A stretch of 26,397 bases of DNA from Planctomycetota bacterium (GTDB taxonomy: Bacteria; Planctomycetota; Planctomycetia; Pirellulales; Pirellulaceae). Below the pieces are notes generated by a model. It was not told the DNA's origin. It saw only the letters and a list, made by a program, of their open reading frames with translations, and ran no database searches. The DNA lies in contig JAPLNJ010001177.1 of assembly GCA_026692885.1 (NCBI GenBank), positions 1-26,397 of the forward strand, read 5' to 3'. Below are positions 15,517 through 23,715 of this stretch, piece after piece; position 1 is the first letter of the stretch, and the number at the start of each line of letters is the position of its first letter. Made by a program: the position numbers and the translations under genes.

Positions 15517-16860
15517 CTAGGGACGCAGGCCGTACTTCTTGATTTTGTTGTACACCGTGACTCGGTCCACCTGCAGGATTTCGGCGGCTCGAGTCACATT
15601 TCCGTCTGTCCGCCGGAGCACGCCGGCGATGTGACGTTTCTCCATTTCCGCCAAGCTCTCGTCAACCGTACCCTCGTTTCGGATCAGTTTTCGCAAGGGC
15701 AGGTCCTCGGGCCGGATGACGGGTGGCGTGCCGACCACCATGGCCCGTTCGATGGCGTTGGAGAGTTCTCGCACATTGCCCGGCCAGTCGTGGTCCGTCA
15801 GCATCTCCAGGGCTTCAGGGCTGATGCCGGTAATCCGTTTGTCCATCTGCCGGGCGAATAGTTCGAGAAAGTGCTGGGCCAGCGCCGGAATGTCTGAGCG
15901 GCGAGCGCGGAGCGGGGGCAGTTCGATGGTGAACACGTTGATGCGGTAGTAGAAGTCCTCGCGGAACCGCCCCGCCTCCACGGCTTGTTCCAGGTTGTCG
16001 TTGGTCGCACAGATGACGCGGAAATCCACCGCGATTGGACGCATGCCCCCCAACCGCGTCAGCTCTTTCGTCTCCAACACCCGCAGCAGGTCGACCTGCA
16101 TCTTGGGATTGATGGCCCCTACTTCGTCGAGAAATAGGGTGCCGCCGTCCGCCATTTCGATTTTTCCTTTGCGCCGATACTGCGCACCGGTGAAAGCGCC
16201 CTTCTCGTGACCGAACAGCTCGCTTTCGAGGAGGCTCTCCGGTAGGGCCCCGCAGTTGACACTCACGATGGGGAAGTACCGCCGCTTGCTGCTGGCGTGG
16301 ATGGCGCGGGCGATTACTTCCTTGCCGGTACCGCTCTCGCCGAGGACCAGGACCGTCGCGTCGGTCTGGGCCACATGCTCGACAAGTTCCAAGACCTTGT
16401 GCATGGGTGGACTGTCCCCGACGATCTGGTCGGCAGACACCAGTCCGTCAATCGTCTCACGCAGTTGCGTATTCTCCTGCCGGAGACGCTGCTGCTCCAG
16501 GGCCCGCAGGACCAGATGACTGAGCTCGTCGGGATCGACGGGCTTGGTGACGTAGTCGAAGGCCCCTTGTTTGAGCGCCTGTACCGCCGTGTCCACCGAG
16601 GCGAAGGCGGTCAACATGATCACGATGGCCTGCGGGTCGATACGCTGAATGTGTTTTTGGAGCTCCATCCCGTCCATCCCGGGCATTCGGATATCAAGCA
16701 GCACGACCTGGTACTGCCGGTCCTGAATCGCCTGGAGGGCTTCCGCAGCGTTCTCGACCGCCTTCACGTCGAAGCCGTCCTTGCGGAACCAATGGTAGAG
16801 GGAATCCCGGACAGAGAATTCGTCGTCCACAATCAGAATACTTCCGGAGGCGGTCGTCAT
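15517..16860 (-). CDS. Sigma-54-dependent response regulator (NtrC family)
   Basis: This 447-residue transcription activator has three domains. A receiver (about 8-120) has Asp56 in LLDIRMP as the phosphoacceptor, with Lys106 in the TKP motif. An AAA+ domain (about 143-385) has Walker A GESGTGKE (174-181), the sigma-54-contacting GAFTGA loop (221-226), and Walker B TLFLDEVG. A Fis-type helix-turn-helix lies at about 407-445. It should bind upstream of -24/-12 promoters and open them by ATP hydrolysis once phosphorylated. Its gene follows the histidine kinase by 7 bp, with AAGGAA as ribosome-binding site, so the two are co-transcribed partners. The best target by position is the divergent GcvH-like gene pair. 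Confidence 0.95.
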   Translation of the reverse strand: MTTASGSILIVDDEFSVRDSLYHWFRKDGFDVKAVENAAEALQAIQDRQYQVVLLDIRMPGMDGMELQKHIQRIDPQAIVIMLTAFASVDTAVQALKQGAFDYVTKPVDPDELSHLVLRALEQQRLRQENTQLRETIDGLVSADQIVGDSPPMHKVLELVEHVAQTDATVLVLGESGTGKEVIARAIHASSKRRYFPIVSVNCGALPESLLESELFGHEKGAFTGAQYRRKGKIEMADGGTLFLDEVGAINPKMQVDLLRVLETKELTRLGGMRPIAVDFRVICATNDNLEQAVEAGRFREDFYYRINVFTIELPPLRARRSDIPALAQHFLELFARQMDKRITGISPEALEMLTDHDWPGNVRELSNAIERAMVVGTPPVIRPEDLPLRKLIRNEGTVDESLAEMEKRHIAGVLRRTDGNVTRAAEILQVDRVTVYNKIKKYGLRP

Positions 16861-16867
16861 GGTTCCT

Positions 16868-18553
16868 TCATCTCCTCGCTGACAGATGGGGGGGCGGCGT
16901 CAGACTGGCAGGGGGCAAGGGTGCGGAACTGCCGGTGTCGGGCCTCAGCGTCGCGTGCCGTGGCAGGAACACACGGAACAGCGTGCCCTGACCGACCTGA
17001 GACTCCACCTCGATCCGGCCCCCGTGCCGTTGGACGATGCCATACACCACCGCCAGCCCCAGGCCGACGCCGTTCTCCACGTCTTTCGTGGAGAAGAACG
17101 GCTCGAAGATTTGCGGCAGCACCTCGGGCGGGATCCCCGCGCCGGTATCGGCGATGTCGATCTGCACCTCGTCGTCGGTTCCGTGCAGACGGACGGTCAA
17201 CTCCCTTTCCCCGCCCTCCAAGCCTTTCATCGCCTCGACCGCATTGACCAAGAGCGCGATCAGGGCCTGCTGGATCTGGCCGGCGTCGGCTACCATCTCG
17301 CGGTTGCCGCTCAGGAGCTCGTAGTGCAGTTTCACGCCGCTGATTTCCAGGTGATGACGGATCAGCATGAGGCTTCGTTCGAAGACCTCGTTCAAGTCCA
17401 AGGGGGCCATCTCCGCTCCGCTCTGCCGCGCGAAGAGCAGCAGATTCTGGACGATGCCGCCGCAGCGGCTGCATTCCTGCTCGATCAAACTTAGATACCG
17501 AGTCAGCTCTGTCCGCACGTCATCCGCGATGGGCTGCGCGGCGAGTTCCCGCCGGACCAGCCGAGCATAGATGAGCACGCCTCCCAGCGGGTTGTTGATC
17601 TCGTGGGCCACGGTGGCGGCCAGCTTGCCCAGCGAAGCCATTTTCTCCATCTGCAGTACCTGCCGATGGGCCCGACTGAGCTCCTCGGTCTTCGCAATCA
17701 CTTTGTCTTCGAGCGTCTGCGACCATTCGGTCACTTCGCGCCGGGCAGCGCTCAGATCTCCCGCCATCTGGTTAAATGCCTCCGCCAGCCTTCCCAGCTC
17801 GTGGCGCCCCCGCACCTCGATGCGGGTATCGAGGTCGCCCTCGGCGATCCGCCGCGTTCCCTTGTAGAGCTTCTCAATGGGACGCTGTACCACGCGCCGG
17901 ATGAAGACCGCCGCCACCACACACACGATGAAAATCAGGATTAACGTCGTCCACAGAAACTGTTTCTGGGCCCTCCGCACGGCGTCCTCGAACGGGGCCA
18001 TGGACATCTCCAAGTCCAGCACGCCCAACACCCGCAGGTCAGGCGGATGGGCGTGACACGCCGCAGTGGCGCAGGCCGGCTCGTTTTCGATCACCGCCAG
18101 ATGGCGAATCGCCTCCGGCCCTTCGGTGACGCGCAGCAAACTGCTGTCTTCCAGTACCGCGGCATCTTTCGTCTCGTGCAGGAAGTGACAACTGTGGCAG
18201 GTGGCCGACGAGCGACCGATCAGTTGGCCGATTTCGTCCTCATGCGCCGACATCACGATGGTGCCCTTCTTGTCGTAGACGCGGATGGCCGCAATCTCCG
18301 GTCCTTTCGCCAGCCGCTTGATGGTGGCTTGTACTCCCTCTTTGTGGTTCAACAGCATGCCGTCGTGGGTCGCCCGCTTGATGAGCCCGCTGTAGCGGTC
18401 CATGTCCGCTCGTACAAACCGGAGGAAGTCCTCCTTCGTCGAACGAAAGCCGATCATCGCGTAGACCGCCAGCACCACGCCCACCGTGACCGAGAGCGGA
18501 ACGAGCAGACGAAAACCTAGCGACTGAAAAATCGCATCGAGCTTGTTACCCAT
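16868..18553 (-). CDS. Membrane sensor histidine kinase with CXXCH-containing periplasmic domain
   Basis: Residue numbers count from the alternative ATG at 18559, two codons upstream. The ATG at 18553 is preferred because GGAG lies at a proper distance before it. TM1 is at about 18-38 and TM2 at about 202-220, enclosing a ~160-residue periplasmic domain. That domain has a CHSCH motif (121-125), the cytochrome c haem-attachment pattern, and a second, atypical C163-x4-CH cluster followed by His171. A HAMP linker follows (about 221-272), then the HisKA domain with phospho-acceptor His319 in AHEINNP and an HATPase domain (N box NAVEA 439-443, DTGAGIP, GVGLGLAVV). The kinase should phosphorylate the adjacent NtrC-type regulator. 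The signal may be redox state, a gas or a haem-linked ligand; this is inferred from the cysteine/histidine motifs. Confidence 0.92.
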   Translation of the reverse strand: MGNKLDAIFQSLGFRLLVPLSVTVGVVLAVYAMIGFRSTKEDFLRFVRADMDRYSGLIKRATHDGMLLNHKEGVQATIKRLAKGPEIAAIRVYDKKGTIVMSAHEDEIGQLIGRSSATCHSCHFLHETKDAAVLEDSSLLRVTEGPEAIRHLAVIENEPACATAACHAHPPDLRVLGVLDLEMSMAPFEDAVRRAQKQFLWTTLILIFIVCVVAAVFIRRVVQRPIEKLYKGTRRIAEGDLDTRIEVRGRHELGRLAEAFNQMAGDLSAARREVTEWSQTLEDKVIAKTEELSRAHRQVLQMEKMASLGKLAATVAHEINNPLGGVLIYARLVRRELAAQPIADDVRTELTRYLSLIEQECSRCGGIVQNLLLFARQSGAEMAPLDLNEVFERSLMLIRHHLEISGVKLHYELLSGNREMVADAGQIQQALIALLVNAVEAMKGLEGGERELTVRLHGTDDEVQIDIADTGAGIPPEVLPQIFEPFFSTKDVENGVGLGLAVVYGIVQRHGGRIEVESQVGQGTLFRVFLPRHATLRPDTGSSAPLPPASLTPPPHLSARR

Positions 18554-18745
18554 GCCCATCTCCGGCTCTGAAGCCTGCCGCTCACACCAGCCGGATTATA
18601 TCATCGCAGCGCTGAGAAACTCAACGCCGCATTGAGAAATTCAACATATTCTCCAAGGAATAGGCTCTCCGTCACGCATTGGGCTACGTGGTCCAAGCTC
18701 TTGGCAGCCAAGGGATTGCGAAAATCTGCGGCCGTAATCGTAGCG

Positions 18746-18762
18746 TTGGCCCCGATTGTGCA
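18746..18762 (+). promoter_or_regulatory. Candidate sigma-54 (-24/-12) promoter
   Basis: TTGGCCCCGATTGTGCA keeps the essential GG (18748-18749) and GC (18760-18761) dinucleotides with the required 10 bases between them, and the flanking TTGGC and TGCA fit the consensus. It points toward the GcvH-like gene starting at 18861, giving a leader of roughly 90 bases. The divergent operon encodes a sigma-54 activator, which makes such a site expected. The rest of 18560-18860 shows no gene. A single match to a short motif could be chance. Confidence 0.45.
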
Positions 18763-18860
18763 TAAGAAAGCGAGCAGAAGTTGGACTGCGGTGACGGCCA
18801 TTTGCGGCGTCCCGACCACCGACCTAATTGCGTTGGCGCAACTGCCAACCGGGGGAACAG

Positions 18861-19598
18861 ATGATGTCCCACCCAGTAATCCCTGCCGGTGCGAGACCGT
18901 GTCTCTGGATGAGCGGAGGTCTGCTCACGTACAGACTCTGCGACCGGGAATTCGAGTGCGACGGCTGTCCGCTGGATGCTGCTCTGCGAGGAGATCCGCT
19001 GGGGACCTTGCCCCATGAGGCCTTGTTAGTGCCTGGCTGTGACTCCGGGAATTTCCCCGAAGATCGTCTGTACACGACGGGCCATTTGTGGATCCAAGCC
19101 GCCGCCGACTGCCAGGATGGGACGCTGCAGTGTGGTCTGGATGCTTTCGCCGCGGTGTTCATCGGTCGCTGCTGCAAGGTCACGTACAACACCTCAGCAC
19201 GCGTTTGCCCCCAGGGAGAGACCCTGTGCCAGATCGACATTGGCATCGGAACCTTACGGATCGGCGCACCGGTCCGGGGCACGTTGGTGGACACTAATCC
19301 GACCCTGCAGGACAGGCCCAACCAACTTGTCACCGCGCCGTACGCAGACGGTTGGATCGCGCGGCTGATACCGGCGGATGCGAACGCGGTGGACGGCTTA
19401 TGGAACGCCGAGAAAGCACGGGAGAGGACTCGGTTTGACCTTCAACGGTTTCGCCGCCAAGTGGCGATGCAATTGCTGGCGGAGGATGCTGGGCGAGTCG
19501 GTCGTTGTCTGGCGGACGGAGGCGAACCCGTTACCGACCTGCGTCAAATGTTAGGCGGCCGGACCTACGTGGAACTGCTCCGACAGCTGATTTACTAA
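18861..19598 (+). CDS. Cysteine-rich GcvH-like protein
   Basis: The ATG at 18861 is chosen for the GGGGGA ribosome-binding site before it. The 245-residue protein opens with a cysteine cluster, C14-LW...C27-x5-C33-x2-C36 followed by PLDAALRG, that could bind a metal or iron-sulfur centre. A GcvH-like biotinyl/lipoyl-domain fold follows: TGHLWIQ, then DGTLQCGLDAFAAVFIG, then the hairpin around APVRG (136-140). True H protein has a lipoylated lysine eight residues before the equivalent proline; here that position is isoleucine. Twelve cysteines in total is high. A helical tail ends the protein. It is divergent from the kinase/regulator pair and followed by a second GcvH-like gene. Glycine cleavage is not supported, as no gcvT or gcvP is nearby. 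Function unknown. Confidence 0.75.
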   Translation: MMSHPVIPAGARPCLWMSGGLLTYRLCDREFECDGCPLDAALRGDPLGTLPHEALLVPGCDSGNFPEDRLYTTGHLWIQAAADCQDGTLQCGLDAFAAVFIGRCCKVTYNTSARVCPQGETLCQIDIGIGTLRIGAPVRGTLVDTNPTLQDRPNQLVTAPYADGWIARLIPADANAVDGLWNAEKARERTRFDLQRFRRQVAMQLLAEDAGRVGRCLADGGEPVTDLRQMLGGRTYVELLRQLIY

Positions 19599-19648
19599 CA
19601 ATCCGTGGCAGTGGACGATACAACACTCTTTTCCTGAGGAGCTGACAA

Positions 19649-20416
19649 GTGAAAACAATTATGTCTCTACTGAAAGACGGCTTCGTCTCCGCGAGCCTGG
19701 CCGTACTGGCCATCGCAGGTTTTCTGCTGTGCCTGGTGCTGGCCGTTGCGGTGCGGCCCTTGCTGATCGTCCTCGCCGTCGTGGGGACCCTGGTTTGCCT
19801 GGTACTGACCCGTTACAGTCCCAGGTTCCGCGAATGGTTTGAAGCCGTCGGCGCGCGGGAGATCCGCTACAAAGGTCTCCGTTTGGCGACAGATATTGCG
19901 GTCCACCCGAACCACAGCTGGGCACGCAGTACCTCGCAACTCGCCGTCGTGGGAGTTGATGACTTGGTGCAGTCCACGCTGGGACCCGTGGAGGCGGTGG
20001 AGCTGCCCCCGGTGGGAAGCCGGGTCGAGCAAGGCCAACGGCTCTTCAGCCTAAGGCGAGGCCAACGGCAGGTGGATGTTCGGGCGCCGCTGTCGGGAAC
20101 AATTGCGGCCACGAACGAGGCGCTGCTGGTGAGTCCGGGACTCGTCAACGTGGATCCATTCTCGCGGGGGTGGGCCGTCCGCATCCGGATGGACAAGACG
20201 CGGGAAGACCGGCCCTCCCTGTTCCGAGGCCAGCAGGCCCGCAGCTGGTTCCGTCAAGAGATCGACCGGTTCCTGGTGAGTGTGCTTGCGGGCCATGCGG
20301 TCGCGACGGCTCTCCCGGACGGCGGGACCGTGGTGCCCGAGTTGTACCGGGAGATCGACGAGGACACCTGGCAGCGGCTCACGGAGACCTTCTTCGGCAT
20401 GGGGTCGAAAACATGA
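19649..20416 (+). CDS. Membrane-anchored GcvH-like protein
   Basis: The start is a GTG with a strong GAGGAG ribosome-binding site. The 255-residue product has two N-terminal transmembrane helices (about 13-35 and 37-54). A GcvH-like domain follows: WARSTSQLAVVGVDDLVQ, then LPPVGSRVEQGQ, then VRAPLSGTIAATNEALL, then DPFSRGWAVRIR, the usual order in H-protein folds. The lysine-bearing ESVKAAS-type turn is replaced by LRRGQRQVDV, with Gln at the expected lysine position, so lipoylation is not predicted. The helical C-terminus has no known motif. It lies 50 bp after the cysteine-rich GcvH-like gene on the same strand, so the two probably work together, one soluble and one tethered to the membrane. 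Confidence 0.75.
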   Translation: MKTIMSLLKDGFVSASLAVLAIAGFLLCLVLAVAVRPLLIVLAVVGTLVCLVLTRYSPRFREWFEAVGAREIRYKGLRLATDIAVHPNHSWARSTSQLAVVGVDDLVQSTLGPVEAVELPPVGSRVEQGQRLFSLRRGQRQVDVRAPLSGTIAATNEALLVSPGLVNVDPFSRGWAVRIRMDKTREDRPSLFRGQQARSWFRQEIDRFLVSVLAGHAVATALPDGGTVVPELYREIDEDTWQRLTETFFGMGSKT

Positions 20417-20471
20417 CCCCGCCCAGACCACGCCCTTCGCTGGAGGGACTCCCTGCCCCGAACTTGCCGGA

Positions 20472-21184
20472 TCAGTCGGGCAAGACCTTGACTCGGATGT
20501 TCTTAAAGCACACCTTGCTGATTTGGCCCGGCATCGGCGGATGTCCCTGGAGAGCGAAGGTGCCTCGTGGCAACCAAGTCCCCGTGTTGTTCGGAATCTT
20601 GTGCTTGATGTCCGCCTGGGGAACCGTGTATTCCAGCACAGTCTTGCCATCCAGGTTGACGGTGATCTGCCCGTCGTGGTAGACGACCTCTTCGGTATAC
20701 CAGACGTTGTCCGTGACCAACGGCTTCGGCAGAATCGTGACGTTTTCCTTGTTGTCCTTGGGCGGCGTCTCGGGCCCCCACGAGATGTTCTTGAGAGCCC
20801 ACAGGCTGCCAGTCCTGCGCCAATCGACGTGACTGTTATTGACCTGACATTCCATCCCGGAATTGGGCCAGCCGGACTCCTGGTACTTCGTGTGGAAATA
20901 GATGCCTGAGTTCGCCTTGGGGAATGTCATCACGTCGACCTTGAGATCGAAGTTCTTGAAGTCGTGATGGTGGACGTCCGCCACGTAGAACAGATGAGCG
21001 GGGCTTTGGATCGTCGCAGGACACTCCATCACGATCATCCCGTCACGCACCTGAAAGAGATCGGCGTTCTCGCCCACCTTCCAGCCATTGAGGGTCTTTC
21101 CGTCGAAGATGCTCACGAAACCCTCTTCACGGCACCCAGACAGATCCAGCATGCGATCCCCAAGATGGTTCGCAGTCGAGACAT
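20472..21184 (-). CDS. DUF1080 (3-keto-disaccharide hydrolase-like) protein, frameshifted after the signal peptide
   Basis: The mature part is a concanavalin-like DUF1080 domain, recognisable from FVSIFDGKTLNGWKV and later NSGIYFHTKYQESGW and GMECQVNN. Family members are secreted and act on glycosides or keto-sugars. The ATG at 21184 has AGGA upstream and opens a good signal peptide (MSRLRTILGIACWICLGA), but this frame stops after VKRVS. The DUF1080 domain continues one frame away, at EEGFVSIFDG. One extra base near 21128-21130 would join them as LGAVEEGFVSI. Either the gene is broken by a 1-bp deletion or the sequence has an error there. The frame-intact alternative start at 21152 lacks a signal peptide. 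It follows the helicase gene by 35 bp. Confidence 0.75.
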
Positions 21185-21219
21185 GATTCCTATCAGTACC
21201 TTCGCGGCCGAGAGCCAGA

Positions 21220-23067
21220 TCAGACGCCGTTTGACGATTTCTTGCGATACTTCGCCTTCGGCTTCGACTTGTTGAACGGGCGTTTGCCGTCTTGAGAGTA
21301 AGCGGGGCGCGGGCGTGAATCGTCCATTCGCGAGAGACGAAGTTTGCGGCCCGCAATCACGATGTTATCGATGACGTCGAGCACGTTGCGCGGCAGGCCT
21401 GCCGGAAGATCCACTGTGCTGAAATGATCGAAGATATTGATCTTGCCGATCGACTCGCTGCCGATCCCGGCTTCATTGGCAATCGCGCCGACGATGTTGC
21501 CGGGTTGAACCTGTTGATTTCGACCAACCTCGATTCGAAACGTCTCCATTCCGGCATCGCTACGTCGAGAACCACTAGGGCGGCGATCGCCTTGAAACTC
21601 TCGTTGTTGCGAACCCGCACGATGGTCGCTCGGTTTACGGCGCGAGTCATCGGCAAAGCTAGTCTGCTTTAGTTCTTCCTTGACGAGCAACGGCGTCTCT
21701 TCGTTGGCTAGAAGAGCCAGCGAGGCGGCAATCAGCTCCAGCGGAACGTCGTGCTCGCGTTGAAAATGATCGACGATGGCTTGAAACGTTTCGAGTTCTT
21801 TGTGGCCCAGTCCATGCGTGATTCGCTCGTGGAAGCGCGCCACGCGTTGTTTGTTAATGGCGCGATTCGAGGGCAAATCCATCGGCTCGATCGGTTGCCG
21901 CGTCGCTTGTTCGAGCCGCTTCAGCAAACTGCGTTCACGGGGATGGACAAACAGGATCGCTTCGCCACTGCGGCCCGCCCGACCCGTGCGGCCGATGCGG
22001 TGTACGTACGCTTCACTGTCGAATGGCAAGTCGTAATTGATGACATGGCTGATGCGTTGCACGTCCAAACCACGCGCGGCAACATCCGTGGCGACGACAA
22101 TGTCAATCTTGCCAGAACGTAGGCTGTCGACAATCTTTTCGCGTTGCTTTTGCGCGATGTCACCATTCAAGGCGGCCGTCTTTAAGCCCGCTTGCGCCAG
22201 ATACTCGGCGAGCGGTTCTGTCGTGGCCCGCGTCTTGACAAAGACGAGCACGCCATCGGTGGACTCCGCTTCCAGGACACGTGCCAACGCAGCTTGCTTC
22301 TGATGGGGAGCGGCAACGATGTAACGTTGGTTCACCGTGTCGGCGGTCGCGGTCCGTTGCGAGATCGTGATCTCGGCGGGGTTCTTGAGGTGCTTCGGGG
22401 CGATCTGGCGAATTGGCCGCGGTATGGTGGCGGAGAACAAAGCCATTTGCCGTTTCGCGGGAGCTTGTGTCAGCACCCACTCAACATCATCCGCGAAGCC
22501 CATCCGTAACATCTCGTCGGCTTCGTCCAACACCAGGCACTGAAGTTCGTCGAGGTTCAACGAACCGCGTCGCATGTGGTCCATGACACGACCGGGTGTG
22601 CCGACGACGACATGCGCACCGCGATGCAGTTGCTTAAATTGAACCTGATAATCTTGTCCCCCGTAAATCGGTACGACACGCAAGCCACGCATGCTGCCCG
22701 CGTACTTCTCGAACGCCTCAGCGACTTGGATCGCCAGCTCACGCGTCGGCGTCAGGACGAGAACTTGTGTCTGCTTCTTAGATAGATCAATGCGTTGCAA
22801 TAGCGGCTGGGCAAAGGCGGCGGTCTTGCCGGTGCCTGTTTGCGCTTGGCCGAGGACGTCGCGACCCGTCAGCAACAGCGGAATAGTCTGCGCTTGAATC
22901 GGCGTCGGAATCGTGTATCCAGAACTCTCGACAGCCGCGATCAAAGCATCGCTAAGTCCGAGCGAACGGAACCCATTCTCTGCAACTGTTTCAGCGGGCT
23001 CGGCCTCGAATGCCTGAGTTACTGCGTTGCTATCGTCTGACGAAGCTTCCATTTCTGACGGGAACAT
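21220..23067 (-). CDS. deaD: DEAD-box RNA helicase with C-terminal DbpA-type RNA-binding domain
   Basis: This 615-residue ATP-dependent RNA helicase is of the DeaD/CsdA type, which helps remodel ribosomal and messenger RNA, often at low temperature. The start at 23067 is preferred to an upstream ATG (23160), whose extra 31 residues look non-coding. Motifs are the Q motif (GFRSLGL...PTPIQ), AQTGTGKT (75-82), DEAD (182-185), SAT (213-215), and HRIGRTGR (357-364). After a charged linker of roughly 100 residues (arginine-, serine- and glutamine-rich) comes a DbpA-like domain (METFRIEVGRNQQVQPGNIV onward) and a basic tail. It probably has a long leader, since no gene lies upstream for over 500 bp. 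It is the first gene of a pair with the DUF1080 gene, an odd functional pairing. Confidence 0.93.
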   Translation of the reverse strand: MFPSEMEASSDDSNAVTQAFEAEPAETVAENGFRSLGLSDALIAAVESSGYTIPTPIQAQTIPLLLTGRDVLGQAQTGTGKTAAFAQPLLQRIDLSKKQTQVLVLTPTRELAIQVAEAFEKYAGSMRGLRVVPIYGGQDYQVQFKQLHRGAHVVVGTPGRVMDHMRRGSLNLDELQCLVLDEADEMLRMGFADDVEWVLTQAPAKRQMALFSATIPRPIRQIAPKHLKNPAEITISQRTATADTVNQRYIVAAPHQKQAALARVLEAESTDGVLVFVKTRATTEPLAEYLAQAGLKTAALNGDIAQKQREKIVDSLRSGKIDIVVATDVAARGLDVQRISHVINYDLPFDSEAYVHRIGRTGRAGRSGEAILFVHPRERSLLKRLEQATRQPIEPMDLPSNRAINKQRVARFHERITHGLGHKELETFQAIVDHFQREHDVPLELIAASLALLANEETPLLVKEELKQTSFADDSRRKPSDHRAGSQQREFQGDRRPSGSRRSDAGMETFRIEVGRNQQVQPGNIVGAIANEAGIGSESIGKINIFDHFSTVDLPAGLPRNVLDVIDNIVIAGRKLRLSRMDDSRPRPAYSQDGKRPFNKSKPKAKYRKKSSNGV

Positions 23068-23160
23068 AATACTACCTGAATCTTCTTGGAGGGCCGATTG
23101 AACAGACGACTGCCGCAGACGTCGCCGGTGGGACACTAATCCCGAAAAGACTGGACACAT

Positions 23161-23489
23161 ATCCGGTCTTCGGACTGTTCAAAGGAGGCCTTACCTGGGA
23201 ATCGCGGACGAACAACAATGCAAGCCGTAGCTATCGTCGAACGGACAGGCGCTAGCCCGGCAACTCTCGGTTGCCATAGCCACAGGCAAAACATGATCGA
23301 ACGCGTCAGGTACTGTTCAGGAATCGGCGGGCAAGACTAGCAAGCCCAGCGAGGTAGGAATCTGAATCTGGCCGGAAGTGATTCAATCACTGCACCTAAC
23401 TTAGCAGAAGTCTGACGACTCCGCGAGTGCTCATTCCTGCAATTCCGGGTTGCTGGCGAGACGTTCAAAACTCGATATCATGAGAGGTA
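23161..23489 (-). other. Long non-coding leader/intergenic region upstream of the helicase
   Basis: No plausible gene is seen here on either strand. On the helicase's strand the region contains a GGCAAC/GTTGCC hairpin (23259-23275) and a small hairpin near 23161-23176. Cold-shock DEAD-box genes often have long structured leaders, so a regulatory RNA is possible, but nothing here matches a structure I can name. Confidence 0.3.
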
Positions 23490-23603
23490 AGGCGAACGGC
23501 AGGAAATAGCTTACCCAACTCGTTGTAGGATGGTCTTCCCAGACCGTCCCGATTGGCCCGGGAAAGGCCGCCCTGCGGGTAGATTATTTCCTGCCGCTCG
23601 CCT
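23490..23603. repeat. 114-bp palindromic element, 19-bp arms
   Basis: AGGCGAACGGCAGGAAATA (23490-23508) pairs with 23585-23603 (18 of 19 matching). Inside, GGATGGTCT and AGACCGTCC make a smaller hairpin. There is no flanking direct repeat, so insertion cannot be shown. The remaining bases to 23715 hold nothing recognisable. Confidence 0.75.
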
Positions 23604-23715
23604 AACGAGGCCGTTGAGCTTTCCCTTCGGCCGAATCTGACTCAGCATCCACGCATAAACGCTCCGCGTCAACACCTTCGAACGGATGGCTGTAGTTCCG
23701 CCTTGTATCGTCAGA

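Noticed and set aside
18700..18735. TTGGCAG...ATTGC as a sigma-54 promoter
   Set aside because: The GG and GC dinucleotides are 13 bases apart rather than 10.
18684..19333. Minus-strand frames between the kinase and the GcvH-like gene
   Set aside because: They oppose the well-supported GcvH-like gene, lack ribosome-binding sites and show no domain.
18861..19598. Genuine glycine cleavage H protein
   Set aside because: The lipoyl lysine is missing, the N-terminus has an unrelated cysteine cluster, and no gcvT or gcvP is nearby.
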